Numbered from the stretch's first letter, positions 27,575-38,284 are shown. The stretch is DNA of 64,000 bases from an uncultured Shewanella sp. (GCA_947503555.1 CANNEE010000017.1:1-64000); one strand, 5' to 3'. Numbers and translations: made by a program. Notes: generated by a model not told the origin, from the sequence alone.

Positions 27575-30500
27575 CTAAGCTGCCTGCTCATTGCCCTTGG
27601 TTATGCCTGTTGTTGGCTGATGTTGAATGATTTTGCCTTTACCTCTTTTGGCTAAAGCATAGTAAAACAGTGGCGTAAGAATAAGGCCAAAGATGGTGAC
27701 TCCAATCATGCCTGCAAATACCGCTACACCAATAGCTTGGCGCATCTCAGCCCCGGCTCCTGTTGAGAACACCATAGGGACAACACCCATAATAAAGGCG
27801 ATAGAGGTCATCAAAATTGGACGAAGTCTGAGTTTGGCCGCTTCCAGAATCGCATCCATAGGTGTCGCACCTCTGTCTTGCTCCTCTTTGGCAAACTCGA
27901 CAATGAGAATCGCGTTTTTGGTTGCCAGTCCCACGAGTACGATTAAGCCTATTTGAGTAAAGATATTATTATCGCCACCATAGAGGAGTACGCCACTCAG
28001 TGCCGATAGCAAGGTCATTGGAATAATCAAAATGATCGCCATAGGTAGACTCAAGCTTTCATACTGAGCCGCAAGAACCATAAAGACTAATAGAATCACC
28101 AAAGGGAAGACCAATAGGCTAGTATTGCCCGCCAATATCTGTTGATAGGTCAGCTCGGTCCACTCATAACTCATGCCGATAGGTAAAGTTTCATCAAGAA
28201 TCTTCTCTATAGCAGCTTGCGCTTCACCACTACTAAAGCCAGGAGCAGGGCCACCGTTAATCTCTGCTGTAGTAAAGCCGTTATAGTGCATGACTCTGTC
28301 AGGGCCAGCAGCCTGAGTGATATTGATAAATGACCCTAGTGGAATCATGTCACCATTCTGGTTTGGTACCTTAAGTTGGCTTATCTGCTCAGGACTTTGA
28401 CGGAAGGCCTCATCAGCCTGCATATTGACCTGATAGGTACGGCCAAAGCGGTTAAAGTCATTAACATAGGTCGAGCCCATATAGGTTTGCAAAGTCTGGA
28501 AAATTTGATCTAGCGATACCGCCTGCTGTTTCGCCTTAGTACGATCGATATCCAGTTCAAGCTGAGGAACATTGACCTGATAGCTAGAGAAAACCCCAGC
28601 TAGTTCAGGTGTTGCCCATGCTTTGTACATGACTTGTTGGGTCACCTGATACAAGGCTTCGTACCCTAGGTTAGCTCTGTCTTGAATTTGTAGACGGAAC
28701 CCTCCTATGGTGCCAAGACCTTGCACAGGTGGCGGCGGGAAGATGGCGATAAAGGCGTCTTGAATACTCGCGAACTTTTGGTTTAGAGCGCCTGCGATAG
28801 CATTGGCCGAAAGCTCTGGACTTTTACGCGCCTCGAAACTGTCTAGGGCAACAAAGACGATTCCTGAGTTAGTGCTATTCGTAAAACCATTGATACTCAG
28901 ACCGGGAAAAGCGATTGAGTGAGCAACGCCTGGGTGCTCAAGCGCAATGGCAGACATTTTCTTGATCACGGCATCGGTTCTATCGAGGGATGCAGCATCG
29001 GGCAATTGCGCAAAGGCCACTAGATATTGCTTGTCTTGACCTGGAACATAACCAGTTGGGGTCTGGGTAAATTGCACTCCGGTTAATGCGACTAGGCCGA
29101 TATAGACAATTGCTATGATGCCGCCAAAACGAATAACCTTACGCACCATCCAGCCATAGCCGTTTGATGCTCTACTAAATAAACGGTTGAAGGGACCAAA
29201 TAACCAGCCACCAAATAGCTTATCCATGGCTCGGGTTAAAGCATCTTTTGGTGCATCATGGCTCTTTAGTAACAGTGCCGATAGCGCTGGGCTTAAGGTC
29301 AGTGAGTTAATCGCTGAGATAAAGGTTGAGATGGTAATCGTCAGCGCAAACTGTTTATAAAACTGCCCCGTGAGACCACTCATAAAGGCTGTGGGAATAA
29401 AGACTGCTGCCAGTACTAAGGTGGTGGCCACAATAGGGCCAGTTACTTCTGTCATCGCTTTTTGAGTGGCTGCCATAGGTGATAAGCCTTCGGCAATATT
29501 GCGCTCGACATTTTCCACTACCACGATGGCATCATCGACCACGATACCGATAGCCAGTACTAGGCCAAACAGGGATAGGGCATTTAGGGAGAATCCCATT
29601 AGGTGCATAAAGGCAAAGGTACCAACGAGGGAGACAGGTACAGCGACAAGAGGAATAATAGACGCGCGCCAAGTTTGTAGAAACAGCACCACAACTAAGA
29701 CTACAAGTAGAACAGCTTCAAACAGGGTTTTGACTACCGCTTCAATTGAGCCTCTAACGAAAACTGTAGGGTCATAAACGATGTCATAGGTTAAACCTTC
29801 AGGAAAGCTCTTTGATAGCTCAGCCATCTTGCTGCGCACATCGTCAGAGATCTGAATCGCATTGGACCCTGAGGCTTGAAACACTGGAATTGCGATAGCA
29901 TCTTTGTTGTCAAGCTGAGATCTTAATGCATAATTTGAGGCGCCAAGCTCCACTCGAGCAACATCTTTAAGACGAGTGATTTCGCCTTGGTTGCCCACCT
30001 TGACTATGATGTTTTCAAACTCTTCTTGCTCTGTGAGTCGACCTTTGACATTGATAAGTAGTTGGAAATCAGCATTGCCACTTGGTTGAGCACCTAAACT
30101 ACCAGCTGCAGCTTGTTGGTTTTGCTCGCGCACAGCGGCGATAATATCGCTAGGTGATAGCCCAAGTGCGGCAACTTTATTGGGATCTAGCCAGATACGC
30201 AGACTGTATTCACCAGCGCCAAATAGGCGTACGGCGCCAACACCATTGATACGAGCCAACTCATCCTTCACATTTAAGGCTGCATAGTTAGACAGATAGA
30301 GCATGTCATAGCGCTGATCTGGCGAGGTTAAATGAACCACCATGGTGAGGTCAGGGGAAGACTTCTCTGTGACTACACCTAAACGTTGCACCTCTTGAGG
30401 TAGACGTGGCGTTGCGCGATCGACTCGGCTTTGAACCTGAGTCTGGGCCTTATCCACATCTGTGCCTATGGCAAAGGTAATGGTCAGTGTCATGCGCCCA

Positions 30501-30757
30501 TCGGCTGTGGCTTGGGACGACATATACAGCATATTTTCTACGCCGTTGATCTCTTGCTCTAGTGGTGATGCCACTGTCTGAGCTATGACCTTAGGGTTAG
30601 CACCAGGGTAGTTAGCGGTAACGACGACGGTCGGTGGTACCACCTCTGGGTACTCGGTAATGGGCAACTGCCAAACGGCAATCGCACCCGAGATAAAGAA
30701 TAGTAAAGAGAGCACACTGGCGAAAATGGGTCTCTTGATAAAGAACTGGGAAAACAT
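27575..30757 (-). CDS. RND multidrug efflux pump, inner-membrane component (AcrB/MexB type, HAE-1)
   Basis: About 1060 residues, full length for a HAE-1 pump. It begins MFSQFFIKRPIFASVLS. Paired aspartates of the proton relay lie in GIVVDDAIVVVENVERN (TM4), and the typical GLIVLVGLATKNAILIVEF marks TM10. Such pumps export hydrophobic drugs through a trimer. The ATG at 30757 is preferred to TTG at 30763 because AAGGA upstream is better spaced. The adaptor gene lies upstream in the same operon; no outer-membrane channel gene is nearby, so TolC elsewhere is expected to complete the pump. Confidence 0.95.
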   Translation of the reverse strand: MFSQFFIKRPIFASVLSLLFFISGAIAVWQLPITEYPEVVPPTVVVTANYPGANPKVIAQTVASPLEQEINGVENMLYMSSQATADGRMTLTITFAIGTDVDKAQTQVQSRVDRATPRLPQEVQRLGVVTEKSSPDLTMVVHLTSPDQRYDMLYLSNYAALNVKDELARINGVGAVRLFGAGEYSLRIWLDPNKVAALGLSPSDIIAAVREQNQQAAAGSLGAQPSGNADFQLLINVKGRLTEQEEFENIIVKVGNQGEITRLKDVARVELGASNYALRSQLDNKDAIAIPVFQASGSNAIQISDDVRSKMAELSKSFPEGLTYDIVYDPTVFVRGSIEAVVKTLFEAVLLVVLVVVLFLQTWRASIIPLVAVPVSLVGTFAFMHLMGFSLNALSLFGLVLAIGIVVDDAIVVVENVERNIAEGLSPMAATQKAMTEVTGPIVATTLVLAAVFIPTAFMSGLTGQFYKQFALTITISTFISAINSLTLSPALSALLLKSHDAPKDALTRAMDKLFGGWLFGPFNRLFSRASNGYGWMVRKVIRFGGIIAIVYIGLVALTGVQFTQTPTGYVPGQDKQYLVAFAQLPDAASLDRTDAVIKKMSAIALEHPGVAHSIAFPGLSINGFTNSTNSGIVFVALDSFEARKSPELSANAIAGALNQKFASIQDAFIAIFPPPPVQGLGTIGGFRLQIQDRANLGYEALYQVTQQVMYKAWATPELAGVFSSYQVNVPQLELDIDRTKAKQQAVSLDQIFQTLQTYMGSTYVNDFNRFGRTYQVNMQADEAFRQSPEQISQLKVPNQNGDMIPLGSFINITQAAGPDRVMHYNGFTTAEINGGPAPGFSSGEAQAAIEKILDETLPIGMSYEWTELTYQQILAGNTSLLVFPLVILLVFMVLAAQYESLSLPMAIILIIPMTLLSALSGVLLYGGDNNIFTQIGLIVLVGLATKNAILIVEFAKEEQDRGATPMDAILEAAKLRLRPILMTSIAFIMGVVPMVFSTGAGAEMRQAIGVAVFAGMIGVTIFGLILTPLFYYALAKRGKGKIIQHQPTTGITKGNEQAA

Positions 30758-30784
30758 AATCAAATATCCTTTACTGACGCTCGA

Positions 30785-32059
30785 TTAACCTTGAGTGGCT
30801 GTCTTAATTGACACAGCTTCTGATGTGTCAATTTGTGCTGTTAACTGGCTATCTTGCGCTTGAGGTGCTCCTTCAAGTGCTAGCTGAGTCTGACGCAGCG
30901 AATCAATCAGTCCTTGAGGAGCCATATTCACCATGTTGGCCTCAACAGGCATATTGGGTCGCACTTTCTGTAAACCATTGACCACGATCTTATCGTTAGG
31001 GGCTAAGCCTGAAGTGACAATACGAAGACCATGAATTTTTTCGCCTAGAGTGATACCGCGATACTCAACAATGCCTTTATCGTTCAGTCGTAATACAAAC
31101 TTGTTGCTGAGATCTGTGCCTATGGCTTTATCGTCAATCAAAATCCCTTGATATGACTCGCTGCCAGCAAGGCGAATGCGGGTGAATAGGCCAGGTAACA
31201 AGGTGTTGTCTTTATTGGCAAAACTTGCTCTGACTCTAATTGTGCCAGTTTGCTGATCCATCTTATTATCCACAAAGTCGATAATGCCTTGGTGGGTGTA
31301 TTGAGTTTCATTGGCTAGCGCCATAAATACAGGATTATCGCCAGAGCGAGGATCTTGGCGTTTGTTCTCAGCACTTAGGTTGGCGTACTTAAGGTAGGTT
31401 TGCTCATCGACATCGAAGTAGGCATACATACGATCCGTTGAGACTAAGCTGGTGAGCTGGCTTTGACCTGCTGTGACATAGTTACCCATAGTCGCTTTAG
31501 CGTAGGAGACGCGGCCACTAATGGGTGCTCTGACTTGGGTATAGGCAAGGTTGAGTTCTGCGCGCTCTAATGCGGCTTTAACCGATGCCACGGCAGCTGC
31601 TGTCTGATGTTTATTCGCCCTGCGAGTATCAATAAGTTCTTCAGAAACTGCATTTTTCTTAAATAGTTTACTGGCTCGGGCAAAATCATTTTCAGCAAGA
31701 GTTTGGGCGGAAATCGCGCTAGCAAGATCTGCTTTTAAACGCTCAACTTCTGCTGAAAAGAGATTGGGATCGATTTCAAACAGTACATCTCCTTTGCTGA
31801 CTAAGGCACCTTCTTGAAAGTTAACTTTCTGAATGTAGCCGGATACTCGAGGAACTAAGGTGACACTTTGTGGTGCTTGTAAGCGTCCGGTAAATTGATC
31901 CCACTCTGTGATGCGTTCGTGCAATACAGTGGCGACGTCGACTTTAGGTGCGGACATAGGAGCTGCTGCTTGTTCTTGAGGCTTATCACCACAGGCCACG
32001 AGTACGACGGCGGCAACACTGGCGAGAATAAATGATCGTAATGGAGTGGCGTGATTCAT
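30785..32059 (-). CDS. RND efflux periplasmic adaptor lipoprotein (AcrA/MexA type)
   Basis: A 424-residue membrane-fusion protein. It has a lipoprotein signal with lipobox VLVAC (Cys23), a barrel-sandwich hybrid half (FQEGALVSKGDVLFEIDP), a helical hairpin (about residues 100-165) and the second half (YTQVRAPISGRVSYAKATMG). It bridges the RND pump to the outer-membrane channel. It is the first gene of the two-gene operon; GAGGA precedes the ATG. The promoter upstream is framed by three operator palindromes facing the divergent TetR gene. Confidence 0.94.
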   Translation of the reverse strand: MNHATPLRSFILASVAAVVLVACGDKPQEQAAAPMSAPKVDVATVLHERITEWDQFTGRLQAPQSVTLVPRVSGYIQKVNFQEGALVSKGDVLFEIDPNLFSAEVERLKADLASAISAQTLAENDFARASKLFKKNAVSEELIDTRRANKHQTAAAVASVKAALERAELNLAYTQVRAPISGRVSYAKATMGNYVTAGQSQLTSLVSTDRMYAYFDVDEQTYLKYANLSAENKRQDPRSGDNPVFMALANETQYTHQGIIDFVDNKMDQQTGTIRVRASFANKDNTLLPGLFTRIRLAGSESYQGILIDDKAIGTDLSNKFVLRLNDKGIVEYRGITLGEKIHGLRIVTSGLAPNDKIVVNGLQKVRPNMPVEANMVNMAPQGLIDSLRQTQLALEGAPQAQDSQLTAQIDTSEAVSIKTATQG

Positions 32060-32105
32060 ATTGATGTCCTCAATGCAAAATTAACTTGGTTAAGGAGATG
32101 TATTA

Positions 32106-32189
32106 TACCGAAGGGTAAAAAACATCTGTACCGAGCGGTAATATATAGATTAAACTAGGGGTGTCAAGCTTTTTTGTACCACGCGGTAC
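32106..32189. promoter_or_regulatory. Three TACC-N4-GGTA operator palindromes, probable TetR binding sites
   Basis: Three 12-bp sites share TACC-N4-GGTA: TACCGAAGGGTA (32106-32117), TACCGAGCGGTA (32129-32140) and TACCACGCGGTA (32177-32188, extended by one more pair to GTAC...GTAC). Their centres are 23 and 48 bp apart. The middle site covers the predicted transcription start, one lies upstream of the -35 and one in the leader. Their place between a TetR gene and the pump makes autoregulated repression likely. Confidence 0.75.
32140..32167 (-). promoter_or_regulatory. Putative sigma-70 promoter of the RND efflux operon
   Basis: Read on the minus strand, a perfect -35 TTGACA (32162-32167) is followed after 16 bp by TATATT (32140-32145; 5 of 6). 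Transcription would start near 32133, inside the central operator palindrome. Confidence 0.65.
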
Positions 32190-32323
32190 TAAAGTTGATT
32201 AAAATTTGTTACACTCGCTTTTGTTGGTTAGAATGAGCGCCCTTTATTTGGCTGGTGAGCTGGTGATAGCGTTGACGTCAAATAGATGAGCCATTAGTAA
32301 ACACACCTCTGGAGAGAATCATT

Positions 32324-32962
32324 ATGAATGCTGAATCTAAATCTGCCTGTGTAGGTCGGCCAAGGAGCTTTGATCCTGAGATTGCGCTAGAACAAGCGTT
32401 AGAGGTGTTTTGGCGTAATGGCTATGAAGGTGCTTCTCTTGCTGAACTCACTAAGGCAATGGGGATTAAGAAGCCTAGTATGTATGCCACCTTTGGCAAT
32501 AAGGAGCAGCTGTTTTTAAAGGCGCTGGATTTGTATCATGAGCGTGAAGGTGCTTGGTACAAAGAAGCTTATGCTAAAGAAACATTTGCAGAGTTTGTGG
32601 AAGCGTTACTTTACGGTGCGGCTGAGAGTTACACCGCCTGTGATAAGCCCCATGGTTGTGCGTTAGTGAAAAGCACCCTGTCTTGTAGCGAAGCAAGTGA
32701 GTCGATTAAAGAAGCCTTAATGGCCCGCTGTAATCAGAGTGATGTAGAAACCGTAGAGAGAATTAAGCTTGCTCAGCAACAGGGAGATGTGTGTCCAGAG
32801 GCAAACCCAGAAGCGCTGGCGCGTTTTATTGGTACTATGCTTCACGGCATGTCTTCACAGGCTAGCCAAGGAGCAAGTTATGAAGAATTAAAAGAAGTGG
32901 CGAGTGTTGCTGTGTTCTGTATTGCGGCCGCAAATCGTCAGCCTAGTTGCACAATGGAGTAA
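32324..32962 (+). CDS. TetR/AcrR-family repressor, likely of the adjacent RND pump
   Basis: 212 residues. The N-terminal helix-turn-helix runs through GRPRSFDPEIALEQALEVFW and MGIKKPSMYATFGNKEQLF. The C-terminal ligand domain has seven cysteines (including YTACDKPHGCAL and STLSCSEAS), an unusually large number that might permit thiol sensing; this is only a suggestion. Divergent from the pump operon, with three matching palindromes between them. GAGAG precedes the ATG. Confidence 0.88.
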   Translation: MNAESKSACVGRPRSFDPEIALEQALEVFWRNGYEGASLAELTKAMGIKKPSMYATFGNKEQLFLKALDLYHEREGAWYKEAYAKETFAEFVEALLYGAAESYTACDKPHGCALVKSTLSCSEASESIKEALMARCNQSDVETVERIKLAQQQGDVCPEANPEALARFIGTMLHGMSSQASQGASYEELKEVASVAVFCIAAANRQPSCTME

Positions 32963-33005
32963 GACTGAGTCGCCATAGGATACTTTGTCTGTTTAATTCA
33001 AACGG

Positions 33006-33036
33006 AAAGGCGAGCTAACAATGCTCGCCTTTTTGC
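33006..33036 (+). terminator. Terminator after the TetR gene
   Basis: A 10-bp stem AAAGGCGAGC / GCTCGCCTTT with a 7-base loop is followed by TT and T-rich DNA, 43 bases past the stop. Confidence 0.85.
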
Positions 33037-33124
33037 ATTTTAGGGATCTGCTTATTAGCGAAAGCGTGGATAAATCTGGTATTCTATAGGGCTATCAATC
33101 GCGACTCTAAATAATAGCAACAGC

Positions 33125-35557
33125 ATGCCCACAAAAGACTCTATTTGGCTTAAGGCCTTACGTTGGATTCAAAAGAAGTTAGTCCACACTATCGTTGTGC
33201 CTCATGACCCTTTTGAGGATCTCAATCTTGATCCTAACCGCCCTCTTGCCTATGTAATGCGCACAGAATCCTTGAGTGATATCGCCGCATTAAGCGAAGT
33301 GACCTCGACCTATGGCCTACCGAGCCCCTATGAGCCTTTAGAGGTCAACGGTGTGGTAGCGCCACGTGTCGTGTGCTTAGAGGGGGCCAAGACCTTTTTA
33401 GGGCAGCGTGCTAGCAATGAGTATTTTCTTGATTGTTTTATGCAGCTACTTGGTGTGCACAGGGAGCGTCCTGAGTTAGATATTCAGCTTGTGCCTGTGA
33501 GTCTTTATTGGGGGCGTACGCCAGGTAAAGAAGATGACACCATGAAGGCGGCTGTACTTGAGCGTGAAAGTCCGACTTGGCTACGCAAGTGCTTGATGAT
33601 TCTTTTCTTAGGCCGTCATAACTTTGTGCAGTTCTCCAATGCCGTTTCATTGCGTTATATGGCGGATCAGCATGGTACAGATAAACGTATTGCCCAGAAG
33701 CTAGCTCGTGTTGCGAGAGTTCACTTCCGTCGCCAGCGTAAGGTGATGACAGGGCCTCAGTTGCCAAATCGTCAAGCTATGTTCCATTCTCTGTTAAAGT
33801 CAGAGTCACTACAGAAGGCGATTGCAGAAGAAGCGGCGAGTAAAAACATTAGCCATGAAGAAGCAAAAGCCAAAGCGATTGAATACTTAGATGAAGTGGC
33901 TGCTGATTATTCGGATAACCTAGTACGTATCGCTGAGCGCTTCCTAACTTGGTTATGGAATAAGCTCTATAAAGGGATCAATATTAAAGGTGCTGAGCAG
34001 ATCCGTCAGCTACACCATGATGGTCATGAGATTGTCTATGTGCCTTGTCACCGCAGTCATATGGACTATCTGCTACTGTCTTACATTCTTTATTATCAAG
34101 GCATGGTTCCACCTCATATTGCCGCGGGGATTAATCTCAATTTCTGGCCAGCAGGCCCAATGTTCCGCCGTGGTGGCGCCTTCTTTATTCGCCGTAGCTT
34201 CAATGGTAATAAGCTTTATACCGCTGTCTTTAGAGAGTATTTAGATCAGTTATTTAATAAAGGCTATTCGGTGGAATACTTTACCGAGGGCGGCCGCTCT
34301 CGTACCGGGCGTTTGCTTGCTCCTAAAACTGGTATGCTGGCGATGACTATGAACAGTGTACTGCGTGGCGTAAAGCGTCCTGTGACTCTAGTGCCTGTGT
34401 ATTTGGGCTATGACCATGTGATGGAAGTCGCGACCTATCATAAAGAACTTAGCGGTAAGAAGAAGCAGAAAGAATCTGTATGGCAGGTGTTTGGTGCCAT
34501 CAGAAAGCTGGGTAACTTTGGTCAAGGTTATGTCAACTTTGGTAAACCCATTAATCTACAAAACTTCTTAACGTCGCAAGTGCCTGATTGGCGTGATGAA
34601 GTGGCTAAAGAGCCAGAGCAAAAGCCAACTTGGTTAACGCCAGCGGTCAATACACTTGCGAATCAGGTGATGACGAATATCAATGGCGCGGCGGCGGCAA
34701 GCTCTGTGACCTTAACCAGTTTGGTATTGTTGGCCTCTGAGCAAAATGCGTTGGAGCGTAGTGCGCTAGAGCGTCAATTAGATCTCTATTTAGCATTACT
34801 TAAGCAGGTGCCTTATACGGATTTCGCCTCAGTTGCCGAAGGTGACGGTAAGCAGTTAGTGCAGCAAGGTCTGGAGCTGAAAAAGTTTCACTTAAGTTCA
34901 GACATGTTGGGAGATATAGTTTCGATTGATGAGTCTGCATCTGTGATCATGACTTATTATCGCAACAACATTATTCACCTGTTTGCTGTACCGTCACTGA
35001 TTGCCAGCGCACTTCTGAGTTATGAGCCTGCAACTAAGGCAAGCTTAATAGAGGTAGTGGAAGATTTTTATCCTCTGCTTAAAGCTGAACTATATATGGA
35101 TATTGCTGATTTGCCTGCCTATGTGGAGCAAATCTTAACCCTCTTGATTGAACAAGGCTTAGTTGAGTTTAGTGAATCAGATCAGACCTATAGCAGTAAA
35201 AATGACAAGGTGAGCCAGTTGTTGCTACTAGCGGAAACCATGGGTGAAACCCTGCAGCGTTACGCTATTATCTTCAACCTATTGGCCACAAGGCCAAATA
35301 TAGAACGTCCTGATTTGGAAAGAGAGAGTCATTTGTTAGCTAAACGTCTTGGTGCCCTGCATGGGGTGACCGCACCCGAATTTTACGATAAGAAGTTATA
35401 TGGCACCTTGAGTGTCAAACTCAAAGAGTTAGGCTATTTAATGGATAAAAGCCATGGCGAGGATGTTGAACGTATCCGTAACCATGCTAACGCCATGCTT
35501 AGTGCACAGGTTAAACAAACCATAGTCGATAGTGTTAACGCTGAGCTAGTTTCTTAA
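33125..35557 (+). CDS. plsB: Glycerol-3-phosphate 1-O-acyltransferase PlsB
   Basis: An 810-residue inner-membrane enzyme that makes 1-acyl-glycerol-3-phosphate, the first step of phospholipid synthesis. The acyltransferase motif HX4D is present in [11 protein letters not shown], followed by the glycerol-phosphate motifs GAFFIRRSF and [12 protein letters not shown]. Length equals E. coli PlsB. It uses the product of GpsA (7385-8401). The stop overlaps the start of the permease gene by one base. Confidence 0.97.
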   Translation: MPTKDSIWLKALRWIQKKLVHTIVVPHDPFEDLNLDPNRPLAYVMRTESLSDIAALSEVTSTYGLPSPYEPLEVNGVVAPRVVCLEGAKTFLGQRASNEYFLDCFMQLLGVHRERPELDIQLVPVSLYWGRTPGKEDDTMKAAVLERESPTWLRKCLMILFLGRHNFVQFSNAVSLRYMADQHGTDKRIAQKLARVARVHFRRQRKVMTGPQLPNRQAMFHSLLKSESLQKAIAEEAASKNISHEEAKAKAIEYLDEVAADYSDNLVRIAERFLTWLWNKLYKGINIKGAEQIRQLHHDGHEIVYVPCHRSHMDYLLLSYILYYQGMVPPHIAAGINLNFWPAGPMFRRGGAFFIRRSFNGNKLYTAVFREYLDQLFNKGYSVEYFTEGGRSRTGRLLAPKTGMLAMTMNSVLRGVKRPVTLVPVYLGYDHVMEVATYHKELSGKKKQKESVWQVFGAIRKLGNFGQGYVNFGKPINLQNFLTSQVPDWRDEVAKEPEQKPTWLTPAVNTLANQVMTNINGAAAASSVTLTSLVLLASEQNALERSALERQLDLYLALLKQVPYTDFASVAEGDGKQLVQQGLELKKFHLSSDMLGDIVSIDESASVIMTYYRNNIIHLFAVPSLIASALLSYEPATKASLIEVVEDFYPLLKAELYMDIADLPAYVEQILTLLIEQGLVEFSESDQTYSSKNDKVSQLLLLAETMGETLQRYAIIFNLLATRPNIERPDLERESHLLAKRLGALHGVTAPEFYDKKLYGTLSVKLKELGYLMDKSHGEDVERIRNHANAMLSAQVKQTIVDSVNAELVS

Positions 35558-36804
35558 TGGCCAATCATATGAATGCGGGTGGCAAGGGTAAATCCTTGCT
35601 AGGTGGTGCCATGATTATTGCGGGCACCACTGTCGGGGCGGGGATGTTTTCTCTGCCTGTCGTGGGTGCTGGTATGTGGTTTGGCTATTCCATGGCCATG
35701 CTATTGGGTGTTTGGCTTTGTATGCTAGGTTCTGGCCTGTTGTTGCTTGAGGCTAATCTGCACTTCGAGCCCGGTGCCAGTTTTGATACCTTAACTAAGG
35801 TATTGTTGGGGCAGTTTTGGCGTATCGTTAATGGCGCTTCGATCGCCTTCGTCTTGTATATTTTGGCGTATGCCTACATCAGTGGTGGTGGCTCCATTGT
35901 CAACCACAGCTTGCAAGGTATGGGAGTTGAGTTACCCCAGAGTGTGGCGGGTCTCGTCTTTGCGTTGGTATTGGCCGCTATAGTGTTAATCAGTACCAAG
36001 GCGGTCGATAGAATTACCACTATCATGCTGGGCGGTATGATTATCACTTTCTTCCTTGCCATAGGTAATCTGCTTATCGACATTGATACAGCTAAGTTAC
36101 TTATGCCCAATGGTGAGCCGAGCTTTGCTCCTTATCTACTTGCAGCTCTGCCTTTTGGCTTGGCGAGCTTTGGTTACCATGGCAATGTGCCGAGTCTTGT
36201 GAAGTATTATGGTAAGAAACCCGCTGTGATAGTGAAAGCCTTGGTCATCGGTACCTTTATTGCGCTCGTGATTTATGTTTGTTGGTTGGTCGCAACCATG
36301 GGTAATATCAGTCGCACAGGTTTTATCGATGTGATTGCTCAAGGTGGCAATATGGGGGTGTTAGTTGCTGCGCTATCAAAAGTGATGAGCAGTGACTGGT
36401 TGAACAGCATGTTGACGCTATTTGCAAACCTTGCTGTCGCCTCATCTTTCCTTGGGGTAACCTTAGGCTTATTTGATTATCTAGCCGATCTCTTTGGCTT
36501 TGATGACTCACGTCTAGGCCGCATCAAAACTGCTATTGTGACCTTTGTTCCCCCTACAGTGTTGGGTTTGCTGTTCCCCGATGGCTTTTTGATTGCCATA
36601 GGTTTTGCAGCATTAGCGGCAACCATTTGGGCGGTTATTGTGCCAGCTTTGATGGCTTATAAAGCGCGTCAGCTTTATCCAGAAGCAGTGAGTTTTAAAG
36701 TACCTGGTGGTACAGGCATTATTATCCTAGTGGTATTGTTTGGTGTGGTGACTGGTGCATGCCACCTATTGGCCATGGCCGAGTTGCTACCTGTTTATGG
36801 CTAA
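35557..36804 (+). CDS. Aromatic amino acid permease, HAAAP family (Mtr/TnaB/TyrP-like)
   Basis: 415 residues with about eleven membrane segments and the family N-terminus [21 protein letters not shown]. Length matches Mtr and TnaB. These proton symporters import tryptophan or tyrosine; the exact substrate is not decidable here. Its start codon overlaps the plsB stop by one base (TAATG), an odd functional pairing that implies co-translation. Confidence 0.9.
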   Translation: MANHMNAGGKGKSLLGGAMIIAGTTVGAGMFSLPVVGAGMWFGYSMAMLLGVWLCMLGSGLLLLEANLHFEPGASFDTLTKVLLGQFWRIVNGASIAFVLYILAYAYISGGGSIVNHSLQGMGVELPQSVAGLVFALVLAAIVLISTKAVDRITTIMLGGMIITFFLAIGNLLIDIDTAKLLMPNGEPSFAPYLLAALPFGLASFGYHGNVPSLVKYYGKKPAVIVKALVIGTFIALVIYVCWLVATMGNISRTGFIDVIAQGGNMGVLVAALSKVMSSDWLNSMLTLFANLAVASSFLGVTLGLFDYLADLFGFDDSRLGRIKTAIVTFVPPTVLGLLFPDGFLIAIGFAALAATIWAVIVPALMAYKARQLYPEAVSFKVPGGTGIIILVVLFGVVTGACHLLAMAELLPVYG

Positions 36805-36823
36805 GGTGTTACTTCTTAATTTT

Positions 36824-36858
36824 AAAAGGCGCTAATGACTGAAATTAGCGCCTTTTTT
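36824..36858. terminator. Bidirectional terminator between permease and globin genes
   Basis: A 13-bp stem AAAAGGCGCTAAT / ATTAGCGCCTTTT (36824-36836 with 36844-36856) is flanked by A on the left and T on the right, so it can serve both converging genes. Confidence 0.9.
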
Positions 36859-36870
36859 ATTGGCTTGGTG

Positions 36871-37302
36871 TCATTTCTCCCCTAAAAAGGGCTCCATGCT
36901 GCTTTGTATTAGCGCCATGACTTTCTGCCAAGCATGGCGTAGCTCATTAGAGAAGTTCGCGCCTAACCCTTGCTCTAGCGTATAGAGAAGTGCTTGATTG
37001 ACTGGATCAAAATGGCTTTTTTTCACGCCATAGTTTTTGTGCTGTCGCGCTAGCTGCTCTAACTTGGGAACCAATAGCTCGAGATTTGTCAGGCTAGTTA
37101 CCGCCATCTGTAACGTTTTTATAAGTTTCTCTTCTTGGGGTTTTATATCAGTAGCAAACATAGGCCTGAGTTCGGGGGCGATTTGAAAAAGCCGCTGATA
37201 AAAGAGCTCTGCTGCTTGTTCAGCGATAGGCTCAATGAGCTTCATCGAATCTTGCACTAAGGCAATTTGTTTAGGAGAAGGCAAAGTATTGGCTCTGTTC
37301 AT
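36871..37302 (-). CDS. Single-domain bacterial haemoglobin (Vitreoscilla-type globin)
   Basis: 143 residues, one globin domain. Key haem-pocket residues can be placed: Tyr35 (B10) in LFYQRLF, Phe49 (CD1) in PELRPMF and the proximal histidine His88 in ARQHKNYGV. Vitreoscilla-type globins bind oxygen and can oxidise nitric oxide with a reductase partner; no reductase domain is fused here. NsrR (575-1030) regulates NO genes in relatives, but I see no NsrR-like site in front of this gene. Confidence 0.9.
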   Translation of the reverse strand: MNRANTLPSPKQIALVQDSMKLIEPIAEQAAELFYQRLFQIAPELRPMFATDIKPQEEKLIKTLQMAVTSLTNLELLVPKLEQLARQHKNYGVKKSHFDPVNQALLYTLEQGLGANFSNELRHAWQKVMALIQSSMEPFLGEK

Positions 37303-37402
37303 GTTGATATTCTTATATTAATGATCTTGCGTTAAATAATAGACAGATAACGCTATTCACGCTTTACTAAATGCTAGGCCATACAGACACAGGATGTAAC
37401 CG

Positions 37403-38182
37403 ATGAAAGTGAATGCGTACTCCCAAGGCCAGCCCTGCTGGGTTGAGCTTGCAACTAATAATTGGCAAGAAGCCAAAACCTTTTATACCCAGTTATTTGG
37501 TTGGGATGTCAAAGATATGCCGATGGAAGAGGGCTTTTATACCATGGCTCATTTCGATGATGACGATGTTGCCGCCATGTATCAGATGCCAAAGCAGATG
37601 TTAGATGAAGGCGTACCTACCCATTGGACTGTGTATTTTGCTGTGGATGACGTTGATAAAGCCATCGCTTCCCATCAAGCTGCTGGTGGTACAGTAATCG
37701 CTGGCCCCCATGATGTAGCCGATGCTGGCAGAATGGCCTTTTTGGCTGATCCAGAAGGGGCGAGATTCGCCCTCTGGCAGGCAAAATCCCACATCGGTAT
37801 TAAACGAGCTCAAGAAGCAGGCACCTTGTGTTGGGTAGAATTGGCATGCCGAGATACTGAGCAAGCTAAATCCTTTTACCCTAAGGTATTAAGTTGGCAA
37901 CACAAGCCGGGTGATATGCCAGATTTTGACTATACCCATTGGATTGCCGATGAGACTGAGGTCGGTGGCATGATGGCGATGACAGAGGAGTGGGGTGATA
38001 TTCCTGCTCATTGGATGCTCTATTTTATCGTGGAAGATTGTGATGATGCAGCGGGTAAAGTGGAGGCCTTAGGTGGTTCAGTTTGTGTGCCGCCGACAGA
38101 TATTCCGACAGTGGGACGTTTCAGCGTAGTGAATGATCCACAAGGGGGAGTATTCTCAATAATTACGTTAAAAATGGAATAA
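37403..38182 (+). CDS. Two-domain VOC (glyoxalase/bleomycin-resistance fold) protein
   Basis: 259 residues made of two tandem VOC modules (about 8-128 and 137-257), each opening with a similar phrase (CWVELATNNWQEAKTFY and CWVELACRDTEQAKSFY) and ending near a DPEGA or DPQGG segment. This duplicated form is common in actinobacterial and proteobacterial VOC proteins of unknown substrate. It appears monocistronic; AGGATG precedes the ATG. Confidence 0.85.
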   Translation: MKVNAYSQGQPCWVELATNNWQEAKTFYTQLFGWDVKDMPMEEGFYTMAHFDDDDVAAMYQMPKQMLDEGVPTHWTVYFAVDDVDKAIASHQAAGGTVIAGPHDVADAGRMAFLADPEGARFALWQAKSHIGIKRAQEAGTLCWVELACRDTEQAKSFYPKVLSWQHKPGDMPDFDYTHWIADETEVGGMMAMTEEWGDIPAHWMLYFIVEDCDDAAGKVEALGGSVCVPPTDIPTVGRFSVVNDPQGGVFSIITLKME

Positions 38183-38260
38183 TTGGTTATTTTAAATTAA
38201 CAATACCTGAGTGCCGTTAATTATTGCCATGACTCGATAGAGAAAGGTCTATTTAAATAA

Positions 38261-38284
38261 AAGCCGACATAAGTATGTCGGCTT
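38261..38284. terminator. Terminator of the cus-like operon
   Basis: An 11-bp palindrome AAGCCGACATA / TATGTCGGCTT; the leftward reading is followed by TTTATTTA. It lies 15 bases past the CusA stop and could also stop the converging VOC transcript. Confidence 0.85.
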
